From Leifsonia sp. TF02-11 (GTDB taxonomy: Bacteria > Actinomycetota > Actinomycetes > Actinomycetales > Microbacteriaceae), in contig NZ_JAGEKP010000004.1 in NCBI RefSeq assembly GCF_017565305.1, forward strand, positions 62,001-126,000: 64,000 nucleotides of DNA, written 5' to 3'. This document shows positions 56,200 through 63,867 of the stretch, piece by piece. The translations under genes were made by a program, and so were the position numbers. Within the stretch, counting starts at the first letter, position 1; every line of letters begins with the position of its first letter. Under the pieces are notes generated by a model. The model had not been told where the DNA came from and did not search any database. It worked only from the letters and a program-made list of their open reading frames with translations.

Positions 56200-56206
56200 G
56201 GAGGTC

Positions 56207-57544
56207 ATGACCCGTGACTTCTCCGTTCCCCAGTCCCGCCACCTCGTCACCGAGCTGCCCGGCCCGCGGTCGGTCGAGCTGCAGCAGCGCAGAGTCGCCT
56301 CGGTCAGCCGAGGCGCCGGCACCCTGGCGAACATCTACATGGAGTCCGGTTCCGGCGCCATCCTGGTCGACGTCGACGGCAACCGTCTCATCGACCTGGG
56401 TTGCGGCATCGGCGTCACGACCATCGGCCACGCGCACCCCGGCGTCGCGGCGGCCGCCGCCGAGCAGGCCGCCAAGCTCACCCACACGCTCTTCACCGTG
56501 ACGCCGTACGAGAACTACGTGCGCGTCGCCGAGAAGCTCGCCGAGATCACCCCCGGCGACTTCGAGAAGCGCAGCATCCTGGTCAACTCGGGCGCGGAGG
56601 CCGTCGAGAACGCGGTGAAGATCGCGCGCAAGCACACGGGCCGGCGTGCGATCGCGACCCTCGACCACGCGTTCCACGGCCGCACGAACCTGACCATGGC
56701 GATGACCTACCGTCCCTGGCCGGAGCGCGCAGGCATGGGACCCTTCCCCGGCGAGATCTACAGCCTCCCGATCAGCTACCCCTTCCGCGATCCGGAGGGG
56801 ATGACCGGTGAGGAAGCCGCCGAGCGGACGATCGACTACATCACCACCCACATCGGCGCCACCGAGCTCGCGGCGCTGTTCGTGGAGCCGGTGCAGGGCG
56901 ACGGCGGCATCATCATCCCGGCTCCCGGCTACTTCCGACGGCTCTCGGAGTTCTGCACCGAGAACGGCATCGTGTTCGTGGCGGACGAGATCCAGGCCGG
57001 CATCGGCCGTACGGGAACGTGGTACTCGATCGAGCACCACGGCGTCGTCCCCGATCTGGTGACCAGCGCGAAGGGCATCGCCGGCGGTTTCCCGCTCGCC
57101 GCCGTGACCGGCCGCGCCGAGATCATGGACGCCGTGCAGCCCGGCGGCATCGGCGGCACCTTCGGCGGCAACCCGGTGTCGACGGCCGCGGCGCTGGCCG
57201 TGTTCGAGGCCTTCGAGCAGGAGGACCTGCTCGCGGAGGCCCGCCGCGTCGAGAAGGCCCTGTGGGCGCGCATCGGCGACTGGGCCGAACGGTTCCCGGT
57301 CGTCGGCGAGGTGCGCGGCGTCGGCGCGATGTTCGGCATCGAGCTCGTCGTCCCCGGTACGAAGAAGCCGAACCCGGAGGCGCTGAAGGCCGTCCTCGCG
57401 CACGCCACGGCCAACGGCGTCATCCCGCTCGACGCCGGAAGCTGGGACAGCGTCCTCCGCCTCCTGCCGTCCGTCGTGATCAGCGAGGAGCTGATCGACG
57501 ACGCGGCGACCGTGATCGAAGAGGCGCTCGGCCGCCTCGGCTGA
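56207..57544 (+). CDS. gabT: 4-Aminobutyrate aminotransferase, copy 1
   Basis: This pyridoxal-phosphate enzyme of 445 residues converts GABA to succinate semialdehyde. Lysine K289 in SAKGIAGGFPLAAVTG is the cofactor site, and FVADEIQAGIGRTG precedes it. It is clearly paralogous to the gene at 60622, with many shared blocks (SILVNSGAEAVENAVKIARKHTGRRA). ATG 56207 fits a leaderless mRNA. A secreted protein gene follows after ten bases. Confidence 0.92.
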   Translation: MTRDFSVPQSRHLVTELPGPRSVELQQRRVASVSRGAGTLANIYMESGSGAILVDVDGNRLIDLGCGIGVTTIGHAHPGVAAAAAEQAAKLTHTLFTVTPYENYVRVAEKLAEITPGDFEKRSILVNSGAEAVENAVKIARKHTGRRAIATLDHAFHGRTNLTMAMTYRPWPERAGMGPFPGEIYSLPISYPFRDPEGMTGEEAAERTIDYITTHIGATELAALFVEPVQGDGGIIIPAPGYFRRLSEFCTENGIVFVADEIQAGIGRTGTWYSIEHHGVVPDLVTSAKGIAGGFPLAAVTGRAEIMDAVQPGGIGGTFGGNPVSTAAALAVFEAFEQEDLLAEARRVEKALWARIGDWAERFPVVGEVRGVGAMFGIELVVPGTKKPNPEALKAVLAHATANGVIPLDAGSWDSVLRLLPSVVISEELIDDAATVIEEALGRLG

Positions 57545-57554
57545 CCGGCGCAGA

Positions 57555-58487
57555 ATGCACCAGGCACGCCGACGCATCGTCGCCGCGGTCCTTGCGGCCG
57601 CGGCGACACTGGCCGTGCTCCCGGCGCTCGGAGTGCAGGCCGCCGGCGCCGTCGAGCCGTCGAGCGCACGCCTTCCGAGCGTCACGGCGATCGGCACCGC
57701 GGTGATGGGCACCGCGAAGACCGCCGCCGGCTTCGACGCCGGCGACATCATCAGCGACGACAGCTTCTACAACCCGTACGCGATGACCGCGGCGCAGGTG
57801 CAGCGGTTCCTCGAGGGGCGCGACTGCACGCCCAAGGACGGCTCGCCGTGTCTCGCCGACTTCCGCATGGACGTACCGCGAACGCCGGCGTCCGCCGAAC
57901 GCTGCGCGGCGATCCCCGCCCGCACGAACGAGCGGGCGAGCAGCATCATCGCGCGCATCGCGGAGGCCTGCACCATCAGCCCGCGCGTCCTGCTCGTGCT
58001 GCTGCAGAAGGAGCAGTCGCTGCTGACCTCGCCCAGCGCCGGCGGCTACCAGAAGGCGACCGGATACGCGTGCCCGGACACCGCGGCCTGCGACGCGCGC
58101 TACTTCGGGTTCTTCAACCAGGTGTACCGCGCGGCCTGGCAGTTCCGCGAGTACACCGCACACCCCGGCGACTGGCGCTACCGGATCGGCTCGAACGCCA
58201 TCCAGTACCACCCCGATGCCGCGTGCGGGTCGAGCCGGGTCGCGATCGTCAATCAGGCGACCGCGAACCTCTACAACTACACGCCGTATCAGCCCGACGA
58301 GCAGACCCTTGCGCACCCGACGGGCCCGGCGGGAGCCTGCTCCGCCTACGGCAACCTCAACTTCTCGCGCCTCTACGACCAGTGGTTCGGCGACCCGCGC
58401 GCGGTGCGCTATCCCGGCTTCCAGCTGCCCTGCCTCGTCTACACCGGAGGCCACGGCTGCCCGCCGATCCGCCCCTTCCAGGTCTGA
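57555..58487 (+). CDS. Secreted protein of unknown function, lysozyme-like look
   Basis: This 310-residue protein has a Sec signal (MHQARRRIVAAVLAAAATLAVLPALGVQAAGA). The mature part is rich in aromatic residues and has about ten cysteines, fit for disulfides. ISPRVLLVLLQKEQSLLT near residue 140 and YFGFFNQVYRAAWQFREY near 183 recur in secreted proteins of Actinobacteria. The glutamate in QKEQ sits like the catalytic acid of lysozyme-type enzymes, so cell-wall cleavage is a weak guess. It follows gabT by ten bases. Confidence 0.8.
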   Translation: MHQARRRIVAAVLAAAATLAVLPALGVQAAGAVEPSSARLPSVTAIGTAVMGTAKTAAGFDAGDIISDDSFYNPYAMTAAQVQRFLEGRDCTPKDGSPCLADFRMDVPRTPASAERCAAIPARTNERASSIIARIAEACTISPRVLLVLLQKEQSLLTSPSAGGYQKATGYACPDTAACDARYFGFFNQVYRAAWQFREYTAHPGDWRYRIGSNAIQYHPDAACGSSRVAIVNQATANLYNYTPYQPDEQTLAHPTGPAGACSAYGNLNFSRLYDQWFGDPRAVRYPGFQLPCLVYTGGHGCPPIRPFQV

Positions 58488-58521
58488 CCGACACATGCCG
58501 GCCGAGGCATACGACCGGAAC

Positions 58522-58527
58522 TAATCT
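58522..58527 (+). promoter_or_regulatory. -10 hexamer TAATCT of the acyltransferase gene
   Basis: TAATCT is followed by six bases and GTG 58534. Confidence 0.6.
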
Positions 58528-58533
58528 CGTTCT

Positions 58534-59304
58534 GTGAACCAGCGCACTCCCGACGATGGGCAGCCGACCGACGACGACGTCGTCCCGCGCCCCGGCCTCA
58601 CGTATTTCGTAGGCCGGCACATCGTCGCTCCGCTGCTCCGGCTCGTCTACCGACCCAAGGTCATCGGGACTCGCAACGTCCCCAAGCACGGCAAGATCAT
58701 CCTCGCCAGCAACCACCTGTCGTTCATCGACTCCCTCGTCATCCCGATGACGGCGCCGCGCCGCGTGCAGTTCCTCGCCAAGTCGCACTACTTCGAAGGC
58801 ACGGGCCTGAAGGGTGCGATCTCCCGCTCCTTCTTCACCGCGATCGGCGCCGTCGGCGTCAAGCGCGGAGCAGGACAGGCGGCTCAGGAGGCTCTCGAGC
58901 AGTCCCGCCGCATCATCGACACCGGCGCAGCGTTCGCCGTCTATCCCGAAGGGACCCGCTCTCTCGACGGCCGTCTATACAAGGGCAGGACGGGGATCGG
59001 CTGGCTGGCGCTCACCACGGGTGCCAAAGTGGTGCCGGTCGGTCTGATCGGGACGGCCGAGGTGCAGCCGGTCGGAGCGAAGTTCCCCCGCGTGCGCCCG
59101 ATCACGATCGCCTTCGGCGAGCCCATCGACGTCGCACACTACGGATCGGCCGACTCCGGCCGCGCCCGCCGCCAGGCGACCGACGAGATCATGGCCGCCA
59201 TCCACGCCCTCACCGGGCAGGAGCTGGCCGGCACCTACAACGAGTCGCCGCCGGCCAACACCGTCGAGCGGGTCAAGCGGGCTCTGCGGCCCGAGCGCCT
59301 CTAG
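58534..59304 (+). CDS. 1-Acyl-sn-glycerol-3-phosphate acyltransferase (PlsC family)
   Basis: This 256-residue enzyme has the HX4D motif in NHLSFID (H61, D66) and the glycerol-phosphate-binding PEGTRS (138-143). It transfers an acyl chain in phospholipid synthesis, or a related acceptor. Its stop and that of the convergent CGNR gene share the palindrome CTAG (59301-59304). Confidence 0.95.
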   Translation: MNQRTPDDGQPTDDDVVPRPGLTYFVGRHIVAPLLRLVYRPKVIGTRNVPKHGKIILASNHLSFIDSLVIPMTAPRRVQFLAKSHYFEGTGLKGAISRSFFTAIGAVGVKRGAGQAAQEALEQSRRIIDTGAAFAVYPEGTRSLDGRLYKGRTGIGWLALTTGAKVVPVGLIGTAEVQPVGAKFPRVRPITIAFGEPIDVAHYGSADSGRARRQATDEIMAAIHALTGQELAGTYNESPPANTVERVKRALRPERL

Positions 59305-59798
59305 ACCTCGGCGGCAGACGCCGTTCCGGCGTGCTCCTCGCGGCGCGAGCGATAGGTGCGGGCCTTCTGGCGATTGCCGCACACCTCCATCGAGCACCAC
59401 TGTCGCGAGCCGTTCCGCGAGCTGTCGTAGAACGCCCAGCGGCAGTCGTCGCCTCCGCAGAGCTTCACTCGCGCGAGCTTGCCCTGGATGCTGAGCACCA
59501 CCGAGCTGGCCACCGCGGCCTCCGCAGCCGTGCGCGCACTCAGCTCGACCGTCCCCTCGTCGCACGCGGTCGCCAGTCGCACGTCGGGCAGCTCCGCCTG
59601 CTCGCCGTCGACGACCTGACGCAGCGCGTCACGCACCCGCCGGGCCTCGGCCGGCTCCCCCGCCTCGACGCCGTGCTCCCGCGCCCAGGCGGCGAAACCG
59701 GACGCGTCGTCGAGCGCGTCCGTCTGCTCCTCCACGTCGAGCGTGTTGAGAAACGCGACCAGGTAGTCGGCGCCGAGATCAGGCCTATTCGTACGCAT
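59301..59798 (-). CDS. CGNR zinc-finger transcriptional regulator
   Basis: This 165-residue protein has an amino-terminal ABATE-like stress-linked domain and a carboxyl CGNR zinc finger, with C114, C119, C135 and C140 and the CGNRQKA signature. Regulators of this family usually lie next to a transporter; here the neighbour is a 71-residue protein. ATG 59798 follows TACAAT by six bases. One of two 29-bp palindromes covers this promoter, so autoregulation is probable. Confidence 0.93.
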   Translation of the reverse strand: MRTNRPDLGADYLVAFLNTLDVEEQTDALDDASGFAAWAREHGVEAGEPAEARRVRDALRQVVDGEQAELPDVRLATACDEGTVELSARTAAEAAVASSVVLSIQGKLARVKLCGGDDCRWAFYDSSRNGSRQWCSMEVCGNRQKARTYRSRREEHAGTASAAEV

Positions 59799-59827
59799 GT
59801 AACCATTGTAACGCAATAGCGGGTTAC
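59799..59827. promoter_or_regulatory. 29-bp operator-like palindrome, copy 1
   Basis: GTAACC (59799-59804) and GGTTAC (59822-59827) are separated by 17 bases. It covers the -10 box and spacer of the CGNR gene. Copy 2, with the same 17-base spacing, matches it at 17 of 29 positions. Confidence 0.7.
59805..59810 (-). promoter_or_regulatory. -10 hexamer TACAAT of the CGNR gene
   Basis: TACAAT is followed by six bases and ATG 59798, and lies within palindrome copy 1. Confidence 0.6.
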
Positions 59828-59835
59828 GGTACGCT

Positions 59836-59864
59836 ATAACCACTCAACGCTGATAGGTGGTTAT
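59836..59864. promoter_or_regulatory. 29-bp operator-like palindrome, copy 2
   Basis: ATAACC (59836-59841) and GGTTAT (59859-59864) are separated by 17 bases; the outer 8 bases of each arm also pair. It ends just before the ATG of the 71-residue protein and includes its AGGTGG ribosome site. Its centre is 37 bases from that of copy 1. Confidence 0.7.
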
Positions 59865-59865
59865 C

Positions 59866-60081
59866 ATGCATCCGCTCGTCTTCTGGTCCATCTCGCAGGA
59901 CGCCCTGTTCCGTCGGCGGCAGGAGGACGCCATGCTCCGGGCGCAACACGACTCTGGAATCGAACAGCCCGCTCCGCTCAGCCGCGACGAACGCTGGGTC
60001 GCTGCCATCCACCGCTGGGCGGCGGCCGAACCGGTCCAGGCGCCGTCCGAGGCGCCGCGCCTGCGCAGACGCGCGGTCTGA
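59866..60081 (+). CDS. Small basic protein of unknown function, divergent from the CGNR gene
   Basis: This 71-residue protein has a hydrophobic start (MHPLVFWSISQDALF), then a charged helix-like RRRQEDAMLRAQHDS and a Pro/Arg-rich end. No family is recognised. AGGTGG lies five bases before ATG 59866; an in-frame GTG at 59857 is less likely. The paired palindromes upstream indicate control by the CGNR regulator. It could be a small regulatory or stress protein. Confidence 0.7.
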   Translation: MHPLVFWSISQDALFRRRQEDAMLRAQHDSGIEQPAPLSRDERWVAAIHRWAAAEPVQAPSEAPRLRRRAV

Positions 60082-60109
60082 GCGCCAGGCGACCCGCGGC
60101 CGACCGCAC

Positions 60110-60583
60110 TCAGGCGAGCGTCAGGAGCTCCGGCTCGTGACCGACCGGGAAGTTGACGCTCGCCGCGATGAAGCACTTGGCCGCGGCCGGCGCGTGCAGC
60201 GATGCGGCGAGTTCCGCCTGCGCAGGGTCGGCGATGGTGACCTTCGGGCGGAGGACGGCGCTGGTGAAGTGGCCGCCGCCGTCGTTGGTCTGCTCCATCA
60301 CACCGCTGGCGTGGTCGGTGTAGCCCACCACGACCACGCCGGCCCTGGCGGCCTCCGCCAGGTAGCTGAGCATGTGGCACTGACTGAGAGCCGCGAGCAG
60401 CAGCTCCTCCGGGTTCCACCGGTCGGTGTCGCCGAAGAAGGCGCGGTCGGCGGAACCCTCGATGGAATGCTTGCCCTCGGCGCTCACCGTGTGGTCGCGC
60501 CCATACGACTTGTAGCCGCTGGTCCCCTCCCCACGGTTGCCGGTCCACTGCACATCGATCTCGTAGCGGTGCTCAAGCTTCAT
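60110..60583 (-). CDS. OsmC-family peroxiredoxin-like protein
   Basis: This 157-residue OsmC/Ohr-fold protein has the two reactive cysteines C69 (LSQCHML) and C137 (AAKCFIA). It should reduce organic or lipid hydroperoxides. ATG 60583 follows a GAGAAT hexamer by six bases, a variant of the leaderless pattern. It converges with the 71-residue protein gene. Confidence 0.92.
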   Translation of the reverse strand: MKLEHRYEIDVQWTGNRGEGTSGYKSYGRDHTVSAEGKHSIEGSADRAFFGDTDRWNPEELLLAALSQCHMLSYLAEAARAGVVVVGYTDHASGVMEQTNDGGGHFTSAVLRPKVTIADPAQAELAASLHAPAAAKCFIAASVNFPVGHEPELLTLA

Positions 60584-60621
60584 GCGACGATTCTCGCACC
60601 CCGGCTAAACTGGCCAGCATC

Positions 60622-61977
60622 ATGACTGACACCCTGAGCACGCCCACGTTCACCGTGGAGCAAGAACGCCGTATCGTCACCGCCGTCCCCGGCCCCAAGT
60701 CTCAGGAGCTGCACCAGCGACGCCTCGCCGTCGTCCCGACCGGCGTGTCGTCTGCGCTCCCCGTGTACATCGCGCGCGCCAACGGCGCCATCCTGGTCGA
60801 CGTCGACGGCAACCAGTTCGTCGACTTCGGTGCGGGCATCGGCGTCACGACGGTCGGCCACACCGAGACCGCCGTCGTCGCCGCCGCGGCCGACCAGCTG
60901 CAGGACGTCATCCACACGCTCTTCACGATCACGCCGTACGAGGAGTACGTGCGCGTCGCCGAGCTCCTCGCCGAGCGCACGCCCGGCGACCACGCCAAGA
61001 AGTCGGTGCTGGTCAACTCGGGCGCCGAGGCCGTCGAGAACGGCGTCAAGATCGCCCGCAAGCACACCGGCCGCCGCGCCGTCGCCGTGCTCGACCACGC
61101 GTATCACGGCCGCACCAACCTCACCATGGCGATGAACTACAAGGCGATGCCGTACGCCACCGGCTTCGGCCCGTTCGCCGGCGACGTCTACCACGCGCCG
61201 AACTCCTACCCCTACCGCGACGGACTCAGCGGCCAGGAGGCCGCCGCCCGCACCATCGCGTACCTGGAGAAGGTCGTCGGCGCCTCCGACCTGGCCTGCC
61301 TCGTCGCCGAGCCCATCCAGGGCGAGGGCGGCTTCGTGGTGCCGGCAGAGGGATACCTCACCGCCCTGCAGGAGTGGTGCACGGCGAACGGCGTCGTGTT
61401 CATCGCCGACGAGATCCAGAGCGGCATGGCCCGGACCGGCGCCTACTTCGCGAGCGAGCACTTCGGTCTCGTCCCCGACCTGGTGCTCAGCGCCAAGGGC
61501 ATCGCGGGCGGCCTCCCCCTCGCCGCGGTCACGGGCCGGGCCGAGATCATGGACTCCGCGCAGCCCGGCGGACTGGGCGGCACGTTCGGGGGCAACCCGG
61601 TCGCCGCCGCCGCGGCCGTCGCGGTCTTCGAGCAGATCGAGAAGGGCGACCTCCTCGCCCACGGCGCGCGGATCGAGAACGCGCTCAAGCCGGCCCTCGA
61701 GAAGCTGCAGCAGAAGTACGACATCATCGGCGACGTGCGCGGCATCGGGGCGATGGTCGCCGTCGAGCTGGTGCAGCCCGGCACGGCGCAGACCACTAAG
61801 GCCCCCAACCCGGACGCCGTGAACGCGATCATCGCCTACGCAGCCCAGCGCGGCATCCTGTTCCTCAACGCGGGCACCTGGGGCAACGTGCTGCGGTTCT
61901 TGCCGAGCCTCGCTGTGTCGGACGCCCTCATCGCCGACGCCGTCTCGGTTCTCGACGACGCCTTCGCCGCGCTGTGA
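60622..61977 (+). CDS. gabT: 4-Aminobutyrate aminotransferase, copy 2
   Basis: This 451-residue enzyme has cofactor lysine K292 in SAKGIAGGLPLAAVTG and VFIADEIQSGMARTG. It shares the overall sequence of copy 1 but differs in its amino end and in the substrate-loop region, so the two may differ in specificity (GABA, beta-alanine or putrescine-derived amines). A TAAACT hexamer lies ten bases before the ATG. The asparaginase gene overlaps its stop by four bases. Confidence 0.93.
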   Translation: MTDTLSTPTFTVEQERRIVTAVPGPKSQELHQRRLAVVPTGVSSALPVYIARANGAILVDVDGNQFVDFGAGIGVTTVGHTETAVVAAAADQLQDVIHTLFTITPYEEYVRVAELLAERTPGDHAKKSVLVNSGAEAVENGVKIARKHTGRRAVAVLDHAYHGRTNLTMAMNYKAMPYATGFGPFAGDVYHAPNSYPYRDGLSGQEAAARTIAYLEKVVGASDLACLVAEPIQGEGGFVVPAEGYLTALQEWCTANGVVFIADEIQSGMARTGAYFASEHFGLVPDLVLSAKGIAGGLPLAAVTGRAEIMDSAQPGGLGGTFGGNPVAAAAAVAVFEQIEKGDLLAHGARIENALKPALEKLQQKYDIIGDVRGIGAMVAVELVQPGTAQTTKAPNPDAVNAIIAYAAQRGILFLNAGTWGNVLRFLPSLAVSDALIADAVSVLDDAFAAL

Positions 61978-62972
61978 CTCCGGAGGTCTTCGGCACAGCC
62001 GAGGCGGTCGAGCTCGCGGTCGTCGAGCGAAGCGGGTTCGTGGAGTCGCGGCATGCCGGCTCGGCCGTCGTGCTCGGCCCCGACGGCGCGGTGGCGATCT
62101 CGCTCGGCGCTCCGGAGAAGCCGGTGTTCCCGCGCTCGTCGCTCAAACCCTTCCAGGCGGTCGCCGTCATGGGCGCCGGGGTGCACCTGGAGGGCGCGGC
62201 CGCGGTCCTGGCGACCGCCAGCCACGCCGGGACCCCCGCGCACATCTCGGTGGTCCGCGGTCTGCTCGCGCAGGCCCAGTTGACGGAGGACGCCCTCCTC
62301 TGCCCCGCCGACTGGCCTCTCGACACGTCCGCGCGCGAAGCGGCGATCCGCGATGGCGCCCAGCGCAGCCCGGTGTTCATGAACTGCTCCGGCAAGCACG
62401 CCGCGATGCTGCTCGCCTGCCGGGTCAACAACTGGCCGTTCGAAAACTATCTCGACCCGCAGCACCCGCTGCAGCAACACATCCGCGACACGACGGAGCG
62501 CCTGACCGGCGAGAAGGTCGTGGCCACCGGAGTGGACGGCTGCGGGGCCCCCGTGCACGCCATGTCGCTCCTCGCGCTCGCGCGGGGCATCCAGCGGATC
62601 GGAACGGCCTCCGACGGTTCACCCTTCGCGTTGTTCCGCAACGCCGCCCAGCTGCGGTCCGCCGTGCTCGCCGACGGCTGGGCGATCGACGGGCCGGGGC
62701 GAGCCAACACCGTCGTGATCGACGAGCTGGGGATCTTCGCCAAGCTGGGCGCGGAAGGCGTCATGGTCATGGCGGCGCCCGACGGCACCACCGTCGCGCT
62801 CAAGATCCTCGACGGCAGCCTGCGGGCCGCCACCATCGTCGCACTGTCGCTGCTGGCGGACGCGGGAGCGCTCGAGCGCGCCGCCATCGAGCGGGTCGCA
62901 CCGAAACTCGACCTGGCCGTCCTCGGCCGCGGCGCGCCCGTCGGCGCCATCCGCGCCTCCTACACCCGCTGA
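61974..62972 (+). CDS. Asparaginase (PF06089 family)
   Basis: This 332-residue protein of the asparaginase family PF06089 shows SSLKPFQAVAVM, SHAGTPAHI, NCSGKHAAML and VDGCGAPVHAM. It would hydrolyse L-asparagine or a related amide to ammonia and aspartate. GTG 61974 overlaps the gabT stop (GTGA), so both are made from one message, which suggests a joint role in amino-acid nitrogen use. Confidence 0.93.
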   Translation: MTPEVFGTAEAVELAVVERSGFVESRHAGSAVVLGPDGAVAISLGAPEKPVFPRSSLKPFQAVAVMGAGVHLEGAAAVLATASHAGTPAHISVVRGLLAQAQLTEDALLCPADWPLDTSAREAAIRDGAQRSPVFMNCSGKHAAMLLACRVNNWPFENYLDPQHPLQQHIRDTTERLTGEKVVATGVDGCGAPVHAMSLLALARGIQRIGTASDGSPFALFRNAAQLRSAVLADGWAIDGPGRANTVVIDELGIFAKLGAEGVMVMAAPDGTTVALKILDGSLRAATIVALSLLADAGALERAAIERVAPKLDLAVLGRGAPVGAIRASYTR

Positions 62973-62983
62973 CCCACGTCGAA

Positions 62984-63032
62984 GGGCACGTCGTTGTCGC
63001 TTTCGCGCGCGAAAAGCGACAACGACGTGCCC
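62984..63032. terminator. Bidirectional terminator with perfect 20-bp stem
   Basis: The arms 62984-63003 and 63013-63032 pair at all 20 positions around a 9-base loop. It lies between the convergent asparaginase and polyamine permease genes. The stem is longer than any other in the window and could be a dispersed repeat. Confidence 0.85.
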
Positions 63033-63042
63033 CTCGGGTTCG

Positions 63043-63867
63043 CTACTGAGTAGAGCGGGCGAGGCGTCGGGCGCGGGCGGCTGCGGTGAGCTGGGCGATC
63101 AGGACCACGAGGATGGTCAGGATGAACACGGCGGACGCGATCACGTTCGCCTGCGCAGGGATGCCGCGCGACGCCGCGATGTAGATGTACATCGGGAACG
63201 TCGTCACCGCGCCGGCGTTGAAGTTCGTGATGATGAAGTCGTCGAAGCTCAGCGAGAACGACAGCAGGGCGGCCGACAGGATGCCCGGCAGCAGCAGCGG
63301 GAACGTGATCCGCCAGAAGACCGCGTTGGGCGACCCGTAGAGATCGCGCCCCGCCTCCTCCAGCGCAGGGTCGAGCGACGCGACGCGCGCCTTCACAGTG
63401 ACCACCACGAAGCTGATGCAGAACATGACGTGGGCGACGATGATCGTCCCGAAGCCCTTGTTCACGCCCAGGCTCAGGAACTGCGCCGCGAGTCCGGCGC
63501 CGAGCACGACCTCCGGGCTGGCCATCGGCAGGAACAGCAGCAGGCTGGTCTGCGAGCGGAACCGGAAGCGGTAGCGCATCAGGGCGATGGCGATCATCGT
63601 CCCGAGGATCGTCGCGATCACGGTCGAGACGATGCCGATGATGATGCTGGCCGCGAAGGCGTCGCAGATGCCGGCCGCGTCGCACACGTTCGTCCAATTG
63701 CGCAGCGTGAACCCGCGCCAGGCGATGTTGTTCTTGATCGCGTCGTTGAACGAGAACACGAACGTGTAGACGATCGGGATCAGCAGGAAGGCCAGGGCCA
63801 GGAAAGCGTAGACGCCCAGTCCCAGTCCGCGGAAGCGGAACCGTGCACGGGGTTCGGTGGTCGTCAC
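63043..63867 (-). CDS. potC: Spermidine/putrescine-type ABC transporter permease PotC
   Basis: This 274-residue permease has six membrane segments and the loop EEAGRDLYGSPNAVFWRITFPLLLPGIL, as in PotC. It imports polyamines with PotB, an ATPase and a binding protein beyond the window. The GTG at 63867 overlaps the stop of potB (GTGA). Confidence 0.92.
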   Translation of the reverse strand: MTTTEPRARFRFRGLGLGVYAFLALAFLLIPIVYTFVFSFNDAIKNNIAWRGFTLRNWTNVCDAAGICDAFAASIIIGIVSTVIATILGTMIAIALMRYRFRFRSQTSLLLFLPMASPEVVLGAGLAAQFLSLGVNKGFGTIIVAHVMFCISFVVVTVKARVASLDPALEEAGRDLYGSPNAVFWRITFPLLLPGILSAALLSFSLSFDDFIITNFNAGAVTTFPMYIYIAASRGIPAQANVIASAVFILTILVVLIAQLTAAARARRLARSTQ

